64,000 bases of DNA, from contig WNNJ02002059.1 of the NCBI GenBank assembly GCA_012934845.2, positions 62,001 through 126,000 on the forward strand, written 5' to 3'. Source of the stretch: Pomphorhynchus laevis (lineage: Eukaryota > Acanthocephala > Palaeacanthocephala > Echinorhynchida > Pomphorhynchidae). The notes beneath the pieces are model-generated. The model worked only from the letters and a program-made list of their open reading frames with translations, ran no database searches and was not told the DNA's origin. Of the stretch, positions 53,001-61,864 are shown piece by piece. The position numbers and the translations under genes are program-made. Position 1 is the first letter of the stretch. Each line of letters starts with the position of its first letter.

Positions 53001-56000
53001 ATTTCAAATTAAGATTATGATTAAGATTAGAATTAAGATTTTTCCATTTTTTGTTAGAAATCTTGAGTAGAAGTCGTCGAACATTGTGCTAGCTTACAGT
53101 GTCGTAATCAAATGGTCTCCGAACTTATTCGAAATTATATATAACCATTCATGATTTCATCGATGAAATCACATTGATGTTAACGAATATAGTAAATGAT
53201 CAGTCACGAACGGGTATTTATCTCAAAGTTTTAACAATAATGTGCAACTAGTTCTGCAAAAGAAGACTGCCGGGCTATCAAAACGCGACGCAAAATTGTC
53301 GAACGAAGACTGATTTTGTTGAAATATTATGATGTATATTCTCTAATGAAAGAGGTTCGAGCATGACAAGGTGGAATTAAGGTGAAACAATCGAATGCTA
53401 TTGAATTTAGTTCTTGTATCCCATGAGTATCCGACTAGATAGCAGAACGTTTTAAAACTTAATGATTTAATAGACTTAGAAACTGTTCTACAAAAGCTGA
53501 AACAATTACATCCGCATCGTGTTGATTTAGATCATGAGGCGGTATTGGACTTACCGCTTGAGAATGTGGTTGCATATCATAGCATGTGCTTTGATTTTGT
53601 AAGTAGCAACCATGTCGTTGATGTAGCGAGACGAACACGCCGAGTAGGCCTTCTGGTACGAATACGCATTCTTGCCGTTCGATGATTTGCTCTATGGAAA
53701 AGACTTCCACCATTTTACCATTATGTTAGCCACGCATAGCCTTAATCATTCAGATTTTGACGCATTCACCGCTAGTTGCTTAATACCTCTAGATGAAGAT
53801 TCGGGCATCAGACCGATAGGTATAGGAAAAGTATTTCGTCGAATTATAAAGAAAATTCTCGCCCGACGCACCAGCGAGGATCTACAAATTATATCTAAGT
53901 GGGATAAACATTGCGTTGAACAAAGGATTGCCACTGGTGCCGCAGTAGATTCAATCTGACAAGAATTTGAGAAAACAAGAATATAAATTTTGCAAGTTGA
54001 CGCGTCTAATGCTTTCAATAGGTAAATCGGAAGATGGCTTTGTCAAATGTTGGTAAGGTTTGTTCTGCATTTTTTCCTACATAATGTTTATGGTCGTCAT
54101 TCTACTTTATCCGTCGATGACGATATTCTACACTCCAATGAAGAATTCATTCGAGGTAATCTTCTTACGATGATCGTCTATTCAGCTAAGTCGTTGGCTT
54201 TGATAGGGTAAATTCTCGCCCGACGCATCAGTGAGGATCTAGAAATTATATCTAAGTAAGATCGACATTGCGCTGAACTAGCGAGGCCGCAGTACATTCG
54301 ATAAAACAAGAATTTTAGAAAAACTGAGATAGAAATTTTACAAGTTGATGACGATATTCTACACCCCAAGACATGATGTACTCAAGATGATTCCATTGCA
54401 ATGATATCGCCTATGCGGATACTCGTTGCCTTTAATTCGTCGACTGCAAATCTATACATTTTGTCACCCAACAATGTCGCACGATTTTGAAGTTTCTAAA
54501 AGTATTCTGTTAACTAATCCGTCAAAAATATATTCGAAACGTTTAAGAGCTTATTGTAAAACAGTTGAAAATACGGTTAAAATGTGGAAGGAACAAAAAT
54601 ACTCTGAACTAGCCGATAAAGATAAATTCTTACAAATGCGAAGAAATCTTGCAAAACAACCGACTAAATCTAAAAATATTGTACATCAGACAAAATTTTG
54701 TGCAAACAAGGGATTTGAATAAAATACAGATACAAATAGATAATATCAAATACTTAAACTTTTCATCCCTGCAATAATGTCTACTCAAGGTGGAATCGGG
54801 GGTGATCTCCTGCGCTTGGTCAGAAAATTTGCAAACGTAATCGCATGGAAGACAGAAAAACTACACACCTTAACAATGAAGTATTGTTCATGACAGCTTA
54901 AATTTGTGCTTGTCAAAGCAGTTGCAATCACTAGTTGACAAAATTTAGTTACTGACTATCATTGTTGGGACCATTTGCGGTAACCTTATTTTTTGTAAAT
55001 GTTCTTAATTATTAAATAAAATTTAAAAACAAAACTTAAATTATTAAGCACCTAATTTTCAAACAAGGCTGGGATAAATACGATGTAATCTTACATTATA
55101 ACTCCATATCGTTCTGGCGTTTTAGATCTCATTTAGAACATTAGAATTTACAAAACTAATGAACTTTACAACGCAAAAATTTTAAATTTGAACTAATTTG
55201 ACATTTTAAAAGCGCTATTCAAAGTAATACTTTAAATGTAAAATCAACTTTAAGCTGAAAATATTAACTCTTAATTAGTATCTTATTGATATAAGCATTG
55301 CTGAAGAAGGTAAATTATCATTCGGCACTGCTAGTACGAATTACTAGCACTTATTTATTAAGATAACGAATTATTTTTATTAAATACTTAATAAATACTT
55401 AATAAATTAAATACTTAATTAATCGAAATAAGTGATTTGATTAAGTAACTAGTAAATAAAAACCGTTATTTGTCAATTTTGTTTCAGTGAAATTCGACTA
55501 TTTTATTTATTCGAACGTTTGACATTCAAATTGTCATCGTTTATTTCGATACTCATAAAGTAAAGGATCAATTGTATTCACAGCACATTAAAGATAGCGT
55601 GTTTCGTCTGTCATCACTCGACATTTTCTTAAAACCAATGAATGAATTAATCACCGGTAGTCATAAATTAAAAGAATGACCATTAATGATCATTAAGTCA
55701 GAATAACAGAATGAAAATGCCAGCGAAAAAAAATTATTGACTTCAGAAAATTTATTAATTTTAGTTATTTTCAAAAAATATTGGTACGATACAGTCGAAT
55801 CACGACATTGTCCCAAAAATTACATATTTTTATTTATTTATAAGACTACAGCTAAGAACGTATTTTATTTACTACTAACAGATAACATTTTTTTTGCAAT
55901 CGGGTAAGAATAAAAATAGTAGGATATCCGTTTTTATCTGGTAAGTTCAGTAATTAAACTTTTGTTGAATTTTCGTACTTCATTCCATAATTCTTTGAGT

Positions 56001-57595
56001 TTCAATACTGGAGATTTTATCTATAAATCACTACAGATCAGGAATTTTACAGTTACTAGATATTTTACTTCAGTAGGCAGTATCGACTTTTAGTGAATAT
56101 TAAATTCGATTTGATTTACATTCATTTCTATGTACTTTTATTTGTTGAAGATCCTTGAAGTGTCCAAGCTCGATTGAAATAGCAGACTATTATATCTAAT
56201 CATTATTAATGCCTGCATTATTAAATAAATGTGCTATTTTGCCTAGAGACTGTATATTATTGCCAATTTTCAAGGCATTATAAGTTGTGATATCGCTAAT
56301 TTATTAGTTCTAGCAATGTGAATTGACTTCACATTTGTGAATTATTTCATCAATTAAATTGTTATTTTGAGTATATTTTCACAAGAAACAAAGTAAAGAT
56401 TTTGTGGAATAACATCAGAATAATTGCATATATATCAAAATAACAGTCTTTGATAGCGGATTTAACTGTATTCACCGGAAAATACTAGAAACGATAGTGC
56501 GTACATTTATGTAAAAGATTAGTATGTTAATTTATAAGAAAATATATGAACAATTAAAGTGTAAAAACAAAGATTTTGATAAATTAAAATCAACACTTTC
56601 ATTGGGTCAAATTTTCTTACCTTCTAAAGTTTCTTGCAGTGTTAGATAAACACCAGTTCAAATAAACTATTGATATTGTAATATTTGTTTATATTTCCAA
56701 ATAATGGGAAATATTAGTATCTTTTCATTTAACTTATTTATTAATCTATTCAAATAAGGGATATTTTAATTTTATAAAAATTAATTTTTAATCTAAGGAA
56801 ATAATTATTTTATGCGTCAATTTCAGGACCATAAAATACAAGGTTTGTGGTCTTTGAGTTGTATCAGTTAAATAACATGAATGCATTAGTATATCGTTGA
56901 TACTAAATTAGAACCAGCATCCCCAAAGCCGAAAATCATAGCCGGTATCAGAACCAACAGAACATCATTCTGGAAAAAAAATTTCCAGAATGATAAAATT
57001 TTTCCATTTAAAAAAATTGATTATAAGAAACTAATTGATTATAAGAATCAGTTATGTTTGTTTTTAAAGTTTTCAAATCGACGGATAATTTACAGACTGC
57101 TGATTTATGCGGTTACCACGTATTGTTCACTTGGATATTCTATTATATTTCATTGTAAAAATTATTTTATAAATTATTAAAATAATTTAAATACAAAAGA
57201 TACTTTAAGAATTTTATATAATCTTCTCTGAAACAAAAAAAAACGTTTTTCAAAAATTCTTGAAAAATTGCAGAAATTAGGTTACTTTTTAGAAACAAAA
57301 CTAAAGTCTTACCAAATTTATGACCTATCGGAAATTTGCAAGTCAGATCAGCTGTACCAACGTGTTTAAATGCCCCTACAATGAGTGTATTGTCTTTAGC
57401 TGTTTCTGTCCATTGATTATATTGTTTAACGCGGCTTATTCTTCGTCCGTGAACTACAATCTTGTCATATGGACTATCACTGCTCAAACAACCCGGGAAT
57501 TTAAAGCAGGCAAGGATTGCAATTATATTAGCCGGCTTCTTAAACGTAACAAGATGGTTGCAACAGTAAATTACTAGTAAATTCAACAACTGCAT
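37848..57595 (-). CDS. Ig/FN3 cell-surface protein, lachesin/klingon-like (gene span, minus strand)
   Basis: Nine putative exons on the minus strand, each with GT/AG borders, have matching phases: 57595-57313, 47526-47290, 47250-47129, 43974-43830, (41980-41678), 41501-41338, 39528-39423, 39371-39250, 38055-37848. Together they give a possible signal region, Ig1, Ig2, a six-cysteine segment (possibly optional), Ig3 and one FN3 domain. Three Ig plus one FN3 is the plan of klingon and wrapper. The Ig2 phrase RGDTGVYICLADN and the SGFPKPRTHW phrase resemble lachesin. Such proteins are adhesion molecules at the cell surface, often GPI-anchored. The C-terminal anchor exon was not found, so the gene continues to the left. 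Its first intron, of about 9.8 kb, holds the transposon cluster at 51.7-54.4 kb. Confidence 0.75.
38397..38429. repeat. Perfect 14-bp hairpin
   Basis: AGTGCTGATATTTT and its complement around a 5-base loop, lying 40 bp before a decayed hammerhead-like core at about 38466-38500 (TTGAATAAGAT, TGCTGCAGCTATC, GAAAC). Confidence 0.75.
39250..39371 (-). CDS. Ig/FN3 gene exon: FN3 domain, first half
   Basis: 122 bp after acceptor TTTACTGATTTCAG, ending before GTGAGGTGA. Reads YPKIVRVFDYNN, then SSVMLKWLIKT and LNYELRFRE, the A-C strands of FN3 with the conserved Trp. Phase 1 in, phase 0 out, joining the next exon cleanly. Confidence 0.75.
39423..39528 (-). CDS. Ig/FN3 gene exon: Ig3, second half
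   Basis: 106 bp after acceptor ATTTATGTTAAG, ending before GTATGTG. Reads HQSQILLNSSYGYNGNLSC, EATNIIGKSESNVELI, i.e. Ig strands F and G, with the second core cysteine in 'LSCEATN' and the usual N..G ending. The usual 'D.G.Y.C' tyrosine is Leu here. Phase 0 in, phase 1 out. Confidence 0.7.
40460..40625. repeat. Dispersed repeat, copy 1
   Basis: GTCATCAG(GA)A..., CTATGTTAT, AGTTTCAGCCTATATTC, CGACCTAATATAGCAGGGGA, AAAATACATG and TATTTCCT match in order at about 50405-50505. Non-coding, lies in an intron of the Ig/FN3 gene. Confidence 0.55.
41338..41501 (-). CDS. Ig/FN3 gene exon: Ig3, first half
   Basis: 164 bp between acceptor TTTATTTATAG and donor GTAATA. Reads RPAVQTTAWLVKSAYINVSC, then NVEANPFPLIQWRF, with the first core Cys and the core Trp of Ig3. 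If joined straight to the Ig2 exon the junction reads NVQFRPAV, close to the lachesin-type linker (EVEFAPV). Phase 1 in, phase 0 out. Confidence 0.8.
41678..41980 (-). CDS. Candidate six-cysteine cassette exon between Ig2 and Ig3
   Basis: 303 bp (101 codons) open in the frame demanded by its neighbours, with an acceptor (ATAAATCTTAG) and a donor (GTAAAA). Phase 1 on both sides, so it can be included or skipped without changing frame. The encoded segment contains LLCQQRYFTVAVQFNRSILE, NNVIRNCFRVKCDLFYCE and RYTRCSSGRSICQNK, with six cysteines, and I recognise no known domain. Skipping gives a canonical Ig2-Ig3 linker, so if used it is probably an alternative exon. It could instead belong to a nested gene or be a chance frame. 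Confidence 0.45.
42110..42480 (+). repeat. Duplicated block in Ig/FN3 intron, copy 1
   Basis: Shares AAAATTCTTATATTCC-like, TTAAATGTATCGGCAAT, AGAGGTAAAAGTATTTACTC, ATTGTTCTGA-like and AAATGAAAAATTGAATTCTA with 43090-43515, direct orientation. An open frame with NGLPKRKKYFRILNEKLNSI occurs in it but matches nothing I know. Confidence 0.7.
43090..43520 (+). repeat. Duplicated block in Ig/FN3 intron, copy 2
   Basis: Second copy of the 42110-42480 block, with an extra AGTAATACTAATATTTTA tandem stretch at 43400-43470. The PLE GIY-YIG fragment follows directly, so both blocks may be parts of decayed PLE copies. Confidence 0.7.
43545..43640 (+). pseudogene. Penelope-like GIY-YIG relic
   Basis: The plus strand reads HWNSCNYLHIGQTVQGLEK, then after one frame change RIAQHKYKI, the 'C..YIGQT...L..RI..H' core of a PLE endonuclease. 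Very short and old, in an intron of the Ig/FN3 gene. Confidence 0.5.
43830..43974 (-). CDS. Ig/FN3 gene exon: Ig2, second half
   Basis: 145 bp between acceptor TTTTTATTTAG and donor GTAAGTT. Reads KDTSHIVVSNSSNLTIRKI, then ARGDTGVYICLADNQIF and AATVYLNLNVQ, the D-G strands of a C2/I-set Ig with D.G.Y.C intact. Phase 0 in, phase 1 out. Confidence 0.85.
44686..44800. repeat. Minisatellite, TTATATRAGT units
   Basis: About ten TTTATATGAGT / TTTATATAAGT decamers in tandem. Confidence 0.85.
44847..44873. repeat. Perfect 13-bp hairpin
   Basis: AATCTTATTTGTG, one base, then its exact complement. Confidence 0.8.
45066..45232. repeat. Fold-back, about 62-bp arms
   Basis: Arms with AATGATGGTTTTATAGACAT, GATATAAAAAA and TTATTATTACAAGCTT pair with the complementary segment 45169-45232. 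The 38-base loop contains CACCGTGTC and GACACTGCGTG, which can pair further. Confidence 0.8.
45320..45450 (+). pseudogene. Possible LINE ORF2 C-terminal relic
   Basis: The plus strand reads YKATVIPLLIYGYTVHINLS, then LNVIHHYAQNIAEKSF, like the 'YKA.VLP.LLYG.E.W' and 'FH..CLR.I' segments after the RT domain of LINEs. Short and weak. Confidence 0.3.
45941..46134. repeat. Fold-back whose arms each carry a hammerhead-like core
   Basis: Arms of about 90 bp (AGATAGTTTACTGGAACGAA...CAATATTTCGATAGCTCCTG and complement) around a short AT loop. The right arm reads CTGATGA (46050-46056), T, GATAGC, AGGA, GCTATC (perfect 6-bp stem), GAAA (46074-46077). The left arm reads the same on the minus strand, with TTGATGA. 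A related, shorter piece is at 61865-61965. Stem III and the cleavage triplet are not recognisable, so activity is doubtful. Confidence 0.75.
47129..47250 (-). CDS. Ig/FN3 gene exon: Ig2, first half
   Basis: 122 bp between acceptor TTGTATATTTTAG and donor GTAAGACG. Reads ERPRVYLSLSNITLEEGAEN, then YSQMCVSSGFPKPRTHWITR: strands A-C with the first core Cys and the core Trp, and the lachesin-like 'SG.P.PR..W'. Phase 1 in, phase 0 out. Confidence 0.85.
47290..47526 (-). CDS. Ig/FN3 gene exon: Ig1, second half
   Basis: 237 bp between acceptor TTATTAATATATAG and donor GTAGGTAG. 78 whole codons: SGFPKVIWSFINQRNNF (core Trp), TKIQINEFESILQFSNV, TDNDVGHYQCDLMLGHERIT and RKIVLAYL. The D..G.Y.C motif holds the second core Cys. 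Phase 1 on both sides. Confidence 0.88.
47705..47790. repeat. Short tandem repeat, AGCAACCTAGTT units
   Basis: Four copies of AGCAACCTAGTT(N7-8) at a period of about 19-20 bp. Confidence 0.85.
49050..49830. repeat. Overlapping direct duplications
   Basis: A unit of about 97 bp (TTTGCAAGATGCAAACAAAA, GTTGTTYAGRCAAAATATT) is repeated at 49050 and 49144. AATTGAGAATTAATTTGTTT plus TTTGCTTCCAACCAATACTC occurs at 49219 and 49435. ATAGATACAAACTC..., TCATCTATCTATATAGTGTT and TATCCTCTAATATAGAACAA occur at 49330 and 49728. No coding content. Confidence 0.8.
50400..50525. repeat. Dispersed repeat, copy 2
   Basis: Diverged second copy of 40460-40625 (GTCATCAGAAGGAAACTATA, CATCAAACCGACATTACACG, GGGAAAATACATG, GATGTATTTCCT). 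Confidence 0.5.
51715..52366 (-). mobile_element. TIR repeat unit (copy A), uninterrupted
   Basis: Terminal repeats at about 51722-51825 and 52245-52366 are inverted to each other over roughly 110 bp (ATCAGGTATAGTTGAACGAC, TTTTGATATTTC, TAGCATCTTCAGAAA-type). About 420 bp of interior lies between. In reverse complement the unit matches 965-1370 plus 5210-5345, so it shows what copy B looked like before LINE insertion. It encodes no protein. Its inner TIR carries CTGAAGATG...ACTAGYGAAA on the minus strand. It is non-autonomous and was duplicated together with the adjoining hAT fragment. Confidence 0.7.
52370..52690 (-). pseudogene. hAT transposase remnant (BED finger plus N-terminal catalytic piece)
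   Basis: On the minus strand, reading from 52690: VQCMTCNSVIKNESLRLFK, ILAHFINVH, a BED-type finger (C-x2-C, later H-x4-H-like), then after a stop TISKIIEMGDDVLMQVVNEI, KSSPVRVNLQLEESTDITDM, IHVIIFVRYIEKSSFRDN. This is the start of the catalytic region of ZBED5/SCAND3-like hAT transposases, with 'LQLDESTD' here as LQLEESTD. The stretch normally between finger and catalytic domain is missing, so it is an internally deleted copy. The TIR unit begins directly after it. Confidence 0.7.
52862..53005 (+). mobile_element. Short MITE of the same TIR family
   Basis: About 140 bp bounded by CCTGATCTGTAT (52868) and its complement ATACAGATCAGGATGG. It is essentially one terminal repeat, with GCTAGTAGTTACTAGCGAAAT, TCGTTCAACTTTACCTGATTG and the outer TTTAAAATACAG, closed on itself by a short inverted end. 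Confidence 0.7.
53455..54375 (+). mobile_element. Retroelement reverse-transcriptase relic, class uncertain
   Basis: The plus strand shows FTASCLIPLDEDSGIRPIGI, GKVFRRIIKKILARR (an 'LIPL.KD.G.RPI..GE..RRI..K' RT segment known from a widespread invertebrate retroelement group), then LQVDASNAFN (motif A) and a 'GNLLTMIVYS' segment like the 'GD.LAMA.YA' of that group. The part from about 53856 to 53990 recurs at about 54210-54340, a duplication roughly 355 bp apart. The element is broken in several places and lacks recognisable ends. I cannot decide which retroelement class it belongs to. Confidence 0.5.
54426..54722 (+). CDS. Unrecognised basic reading frame
   Basis: 98 codons from ATG, or 83 from the internal ATG in 'TMSHDFEVSK'. 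Reads LTNPSKIYSKRLRAYCKTVE, NTVKMWKEQKYSELADKDKF, LQMRRNLAKQPTKSKN: basic and helical, possibly coiled coil. Follows the RT relic on the same strand, so it may be more of that element (a gag-like or linker region) or a small host gene. No domain recognised. Confidence 0.3.
   Translation: MPLIRRLQIYTFCHPTMSHDFEVSKSILLTNPSKIYSKRLRAYCKTVENTVKMWKEQKYSELADKDKFLQMRRNLAKQPTKSKNIVHQTKFCANKGFE
54760..57310. other. Intronic AT-rich DNA, no further gene seen
   Basis: First intron of the Ig/FN3 gene. Short hairpins occur (for example CATTCTGGAAA / TTTCCAGAATG at about 56967-56993) but no coding frame or known element. Confidence 0.4.
57313..57595 (-). CDS. Ig/FN3 gene first coding exon: signal region and Ig1, first half
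   Basis: ATG at 57595, donor GTAAGAC after 57313, 94 codons plus one base. Starts MQLLNLLVIYCCNH, with a second hydrophobic stretch ANIIAILACFKFPGC that may be the real signal core. Then GRRISRVKQYNQWTETAKDN, TLIVGAFKHVGTADLTCKFP, whose 'ADLTCKF' holds the first core Cys of Ig1. The phase fits the 47526-47290 exon across the roughly 9.8-kb intron (junction HKF-E-SGFPKVIW). The exact start is uncertain because an upstream acceptor cannot be excluded. Confidence 0.65.
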
Positions 57596-57609
57596 TTTCG
57601 TTGTCAATC

Positions 57610-59885
57610 TAGAGATTCTCTAGCTGTTAAATTGCAGCTTTACAGTTTTCTCTCTCCTCCATTTCCCTTTAAGAAGCAATTTCACTTTTCATTTAGATTC
57701 TTAATTCTAAATTTTACGATGCATTTCTTCCTGCCAATAGAGTTCCAGTAGTAGAAGTGTATATTGGCAGAAATTATGAAAAAATCATTAGATTTTTCTT
57801 CTCGACGAGATGCCAGCGCATTATACAGCATGCAAATGTATTTAAACAACGTCGATGATTGGAATATAACTTCACAGTGTAGATATACATAATTACTTTG
57901 GGTCAGTATTTTTATGTGCAGATGATACTTAATCTACTTAGTTGGTACACAAACGGCAATGAGCCGTAAACCGGAAACTCTTAAAATGTTACAATACTGA
58001 TCAAGTTCAAATATAGGATCCTTATCTATTGGTCTAGGTAGTGTTTGTTTCTATTAAATATTCCGATTGTAAATAAATCCCCCTTCTCTACACATTAGTA
58101 TGTTTATGATCTATAACACTGCCAAGTTGTTTTTGGTTATTGCAGTAGCCGTTGGCAAACAGAAGTTTTACGGTTTTATAGACAAGTGCTGTATTATTAA
58201 TGCATATAAGCACAGATATTAGATAAAAATGTTGTGTGACATTCTGTTGGGTAAAATTCTGCTCTATTGAATTCTAAATTCTTGCTTCGAGATTACATTT
58301 TATTAAGAAGTTGTAGTTGGACTGGGTAATAAGTTGCTCAAAACTTATATTTTACGGATCGAATATCGTATAAATCCATTGAAGTTCAAAGTTGCAAGTG
58401 AGAATACACAAGATAAAATTTGATTAGAGTTTAAAGTATATTTAATTATATTGAAATTTAACCCTAAATTGCTATAACTATTAAAATATTGCAACTATTA
58501 AATTATAACTATTAAAATATTTTTTGAATACAAAAAAAATATTTATTTTTAAGATATAAAAGTATTTTAAAAGTCTTACGGCGATAATTTTGGTTTTATT
58601 AAAATTTAAAGTTCAACCCTTCAAAGGTTATTTTTAATAGCTGCTAATCTAATAGTTTATAATTATTAAATTATATCGTTTTAAAGATTATTTTAATTTT
58701 ATAACTTTCTAATTACATTTAAAAGTGTCAAATTTATTGATTCCTTGCTAATTAGTCAATTCACATTACATCACTTGATAAAAATGCGCTGATAACTGGT
58801 AATAAATCCGATCAGAATCTTAGATTACCACAGTTTACAATTATAGGAATAATACAAAAATGTAAAAATACGTCATTACATAATATCGAGATGAATTCTT
58901 CCGAGCTTATTGATGACCTGTATATTTAGCTGGTGTATTTATTAACAATCAAACTTTTTTGTTTTATTTACCTCGTGTTGATAAAACACAAACAACAAAT
59001 ATTTTAATATTAAAAAGTTAAGATATAAAGTATTTTAAAGTTTTTAGCACGATTATTATACCGTTTATACCCTTTAATAGTAATATTTAATGTTATTAAA
59101 TATTAAATGATATTATTATATAATTTTAAAGATTGTATCATTTTTATAACTTTTAAATTGTATTTCAATGTAAATTATAAAATATTTTTATTCTTAATAA
59201 CTACCACTAATGAAATATTGGAACTTCAAATATGTATAGATATAATATATAAAAAAATAAATTAATATTTAATCAAAAATATTTTGATATTAAAAATATC
59301 TACATTGTTAATATCTACATGTTAAGATAATGACACTTAGATAAAACCACATTTATCAAACGGACAGAATGAACAAGTACATCAATCGTTTTGTTCGCCG
59401 ATTTTAAATCAAAAACAATGGCTATAGAAGAATTAAATTGTGTTGGTATGTAAGATATCATTTATGTTGTCAATAAGACATCCCCCAAAATCACTGCCCG
59501 GTAATCGGAGGCAGAAAGTTAAACTTGCGTTTAGGAAATTTTATTATAAATCGTATGTAAATCAGTCAGTAATCACGACGATTTGACATCCGACACTTTC
59601 TAAACTTATTTTGCTGGAAAATATAAAACTTAAAATGTACAATTTGATTTAGAAACGGATAAAAATTGCTAAGAATTAGTTTATTTATATTTCTGTGTAT
59701 TATATTATTTTTTACAATCGCTCAGAACTTACAATGTCTATCTATCCTTTGAGTATGTAATTGCCCCATTCTCTCAATCATCCCTATTTGAAACATTAGT
59801 GCACTACCGTCCTTCATCGATTTGTAATCTTAAAAATAATCTCATTATTTTGATCTACCGTGTTCCGTTTTTTAAGAATTTGTCA
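57610..59885. other. No gene seen between Ig/FN3 and NPC1-like exons
   Basis: Would contain the promoter of the Ig/FN3 gene (minus strand, right of 57.6 kb) and further NPC1-like exons, but I recognised neither. AT-rich throughout. Confidence 0.35.
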
Positions 59886-59891
59886 TTTTAC

Positions 59892-60240
59892 CTGACTGCA
59901 ATATATGTAATTGGAATTTTCAGACATGTATCTAGTTTAACTAGCCAGTTACTCTGTTTTACGTTAGAAGGATTCTTTTTAAAATATTCAGCAACGCTAA
60001 GTACAAGGCAATTGTTGTTGTCTGGGTGCAATGGCTTATAACAAATATTGCGCAAGCAGCCATAACTACCATTAAAACAGTTGAGTGATTCGATCTTGTT
60101 TTGAATATCCATCAATTCAATGATGTTGTTGTAATTCGAATATATGGGACCGAATATATTATTATTGTGAACAACAGTTGAAGTGATTTTCGGAACTAGA
60201 ATAATTTGGGATATTCGTGGACTCAACCTTAACAAAATCT
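59892..60240 (-). CDS. NPC1-like sterol transporter, one exon
   Basis: 349-bp minus-strand exon between acceptor AAAAATTACAG and donor GTAAAATG. It reads SPRISQIILVPKITSTVVHN (NPC1 proteins: 'RTEQ.I...'), then NNIIELMDIQNKIESLNC, then GCLRNICYKPLHPDNNNCLV, LSVAEYFKKNPSNV. The 'DICY.PLSP.N..C...S...YF' segment is characteristic of the lumenal domain that follows the first membrane segment of NPC1, which moves cholesterol out of late endosomes/lysosomes. The flanking exons (sterol-sensing domain and others) were not found here, so this is a partial gene or a stranded exon. Many residues fit, and the frame is clean across 116 codons. Confidence 0.65.
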
Positions 60241-60949
60241 CTGTAATTTTTAGGTATGATGTCATTTTTGTGTTAGCTTTGCATATTTATAAAAACGATC
60301 GACTCGTTTGAAAGATCAATCGCTTCATTCGATTAGTTAGACACAATTAATTTTAAAAAGAAAATGTTACAAGATCGAAAAAAACGCCAAGATCGAAACT
60401 TAATCGATTAGTAACTCATGTCCATCAAATAACATAAATTAAAATTAATGCTCCTTTTGTATAGCTACGGATACAAATTTAAACATACAATATTTAAATC
60501 GTTTAAATTTATAAAATTTATAATACAATATTTTCAACTTAATATTAATGATCCTTTTGTATAGGTACGAGTGATTAAATATTAAGTGCTTAAATATTGT
60601 AATATTTTAACTTGAGAACTATTATTTTGTTTAATTTTATTTTTAGGGTACCCTAATTACAAGATGCCTCAATTAAATTATCTAAATGATTTCTAAGAAA
60701 ATAAATGTTAAATCTATGAATGTGATCAATGTCACTCTACAATCAAGATCGAAAACTAATCGATTAGGAATTCATTAAAGCAGTTTAAACATTTGAAACC
60801 GTTTGAAACGATTAATAATTTCAAACGTTTATAATTTCAATAATTCGCTTATCGTTTACATTATAATGTATTAATATTATATATTTAATTTAAATATTTG
60901 GCTTAAAATATAATTTAGATTTATTTAATTTTATTAAATAATAACTCAT

Positions 60950-61245
60950 TAGCTGCAAAACTAGTTAGAAAATTTCATCTTGATTATAAGGTTACAAATT
61001 ATACTGGTTAATATAACATTGTCAATCCTATGGTGTTTTGCAAAATTTTGTCATTTTTATGTGTACAGGTGACCAAAGAAGGATATCTTTAATAATAAAA
61101 AAGCTTAGATTCCTGTTAATAGCAGCTAGCCATAAAAATGGTTTTAGTTCTTATGTCTGCTTTAGTTCTAAAGCAGACAACTCATTAGCTGCACAACTAT
61201 TGAGGAGACCCCATGTCGATTATAAAGTTATAAATTGATATTGCA
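60950..61245 (+). repeat. Two diverged copies of a ~70-bp segment
   Basis: CTCATTAGCTGCAAAACTAG...GATTATAAGGTTACAAATTA at about 60945-61010 recurs at about 61181-61240. The second copy lies in an open frame (SLAAQLLRRPHVDYKVIN) with no recognisable family. Confidence 0.5.
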
Positions 61246-61864
61246 TATCCAAAACGTCGTAGTATATTTTCGCCAAGACTTTACAGTGAATTTTCGATCA
61301 AGTTGTGAGTTATCGCAAGCATCCTCAGTTAAAGTTTATTTTGTTTAGATGTTACCAAACATACAGACACCCTGGTTCAATTAAGGCTTTTCTCAATTGA
61401 CACAAATATGTTGTTTAAAAGAATTTTGATTTTTACTCTTTTAAAGGTAATATACAAACAAATAAACATTTTTCAGTTTAAATTAAAAGATTAAAAAATT
61501 AAAATATTAATTCATCTAAAATTTTTTCATTATAAAATTTTCTCTACAACCGCTGGCGACAAGTACAATAAACGTAAATTTCATTTTATAAAAAATTCAT
61601 TTCCTTTAACTACAGACCGTTCAAGTACTTCAAACCTCATTTAAAAAATTACTTCAAGAAATCCGTAATATATTATCTACGCTACATTAATATATCGATG
61701 TTTTATTTATTTCATCTAAGTAAATTCATTTATTTAAAATGCCATGTCAGTATCCAGCAAAATTTCTTATTTGTTCAATTCGAAGTTTGATATTAAATGT
61801 CTTTTAGAGAAATTTTGGTTTTACAAGTAAAATAAGAGCCATAACTCTAAAAAATATGAAATAT

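Noticed and set aside
61038-61238. 66-codon plus-strand frame
   Set aside because: No recognisable motif, and its end lies in a locally duplicated segment.
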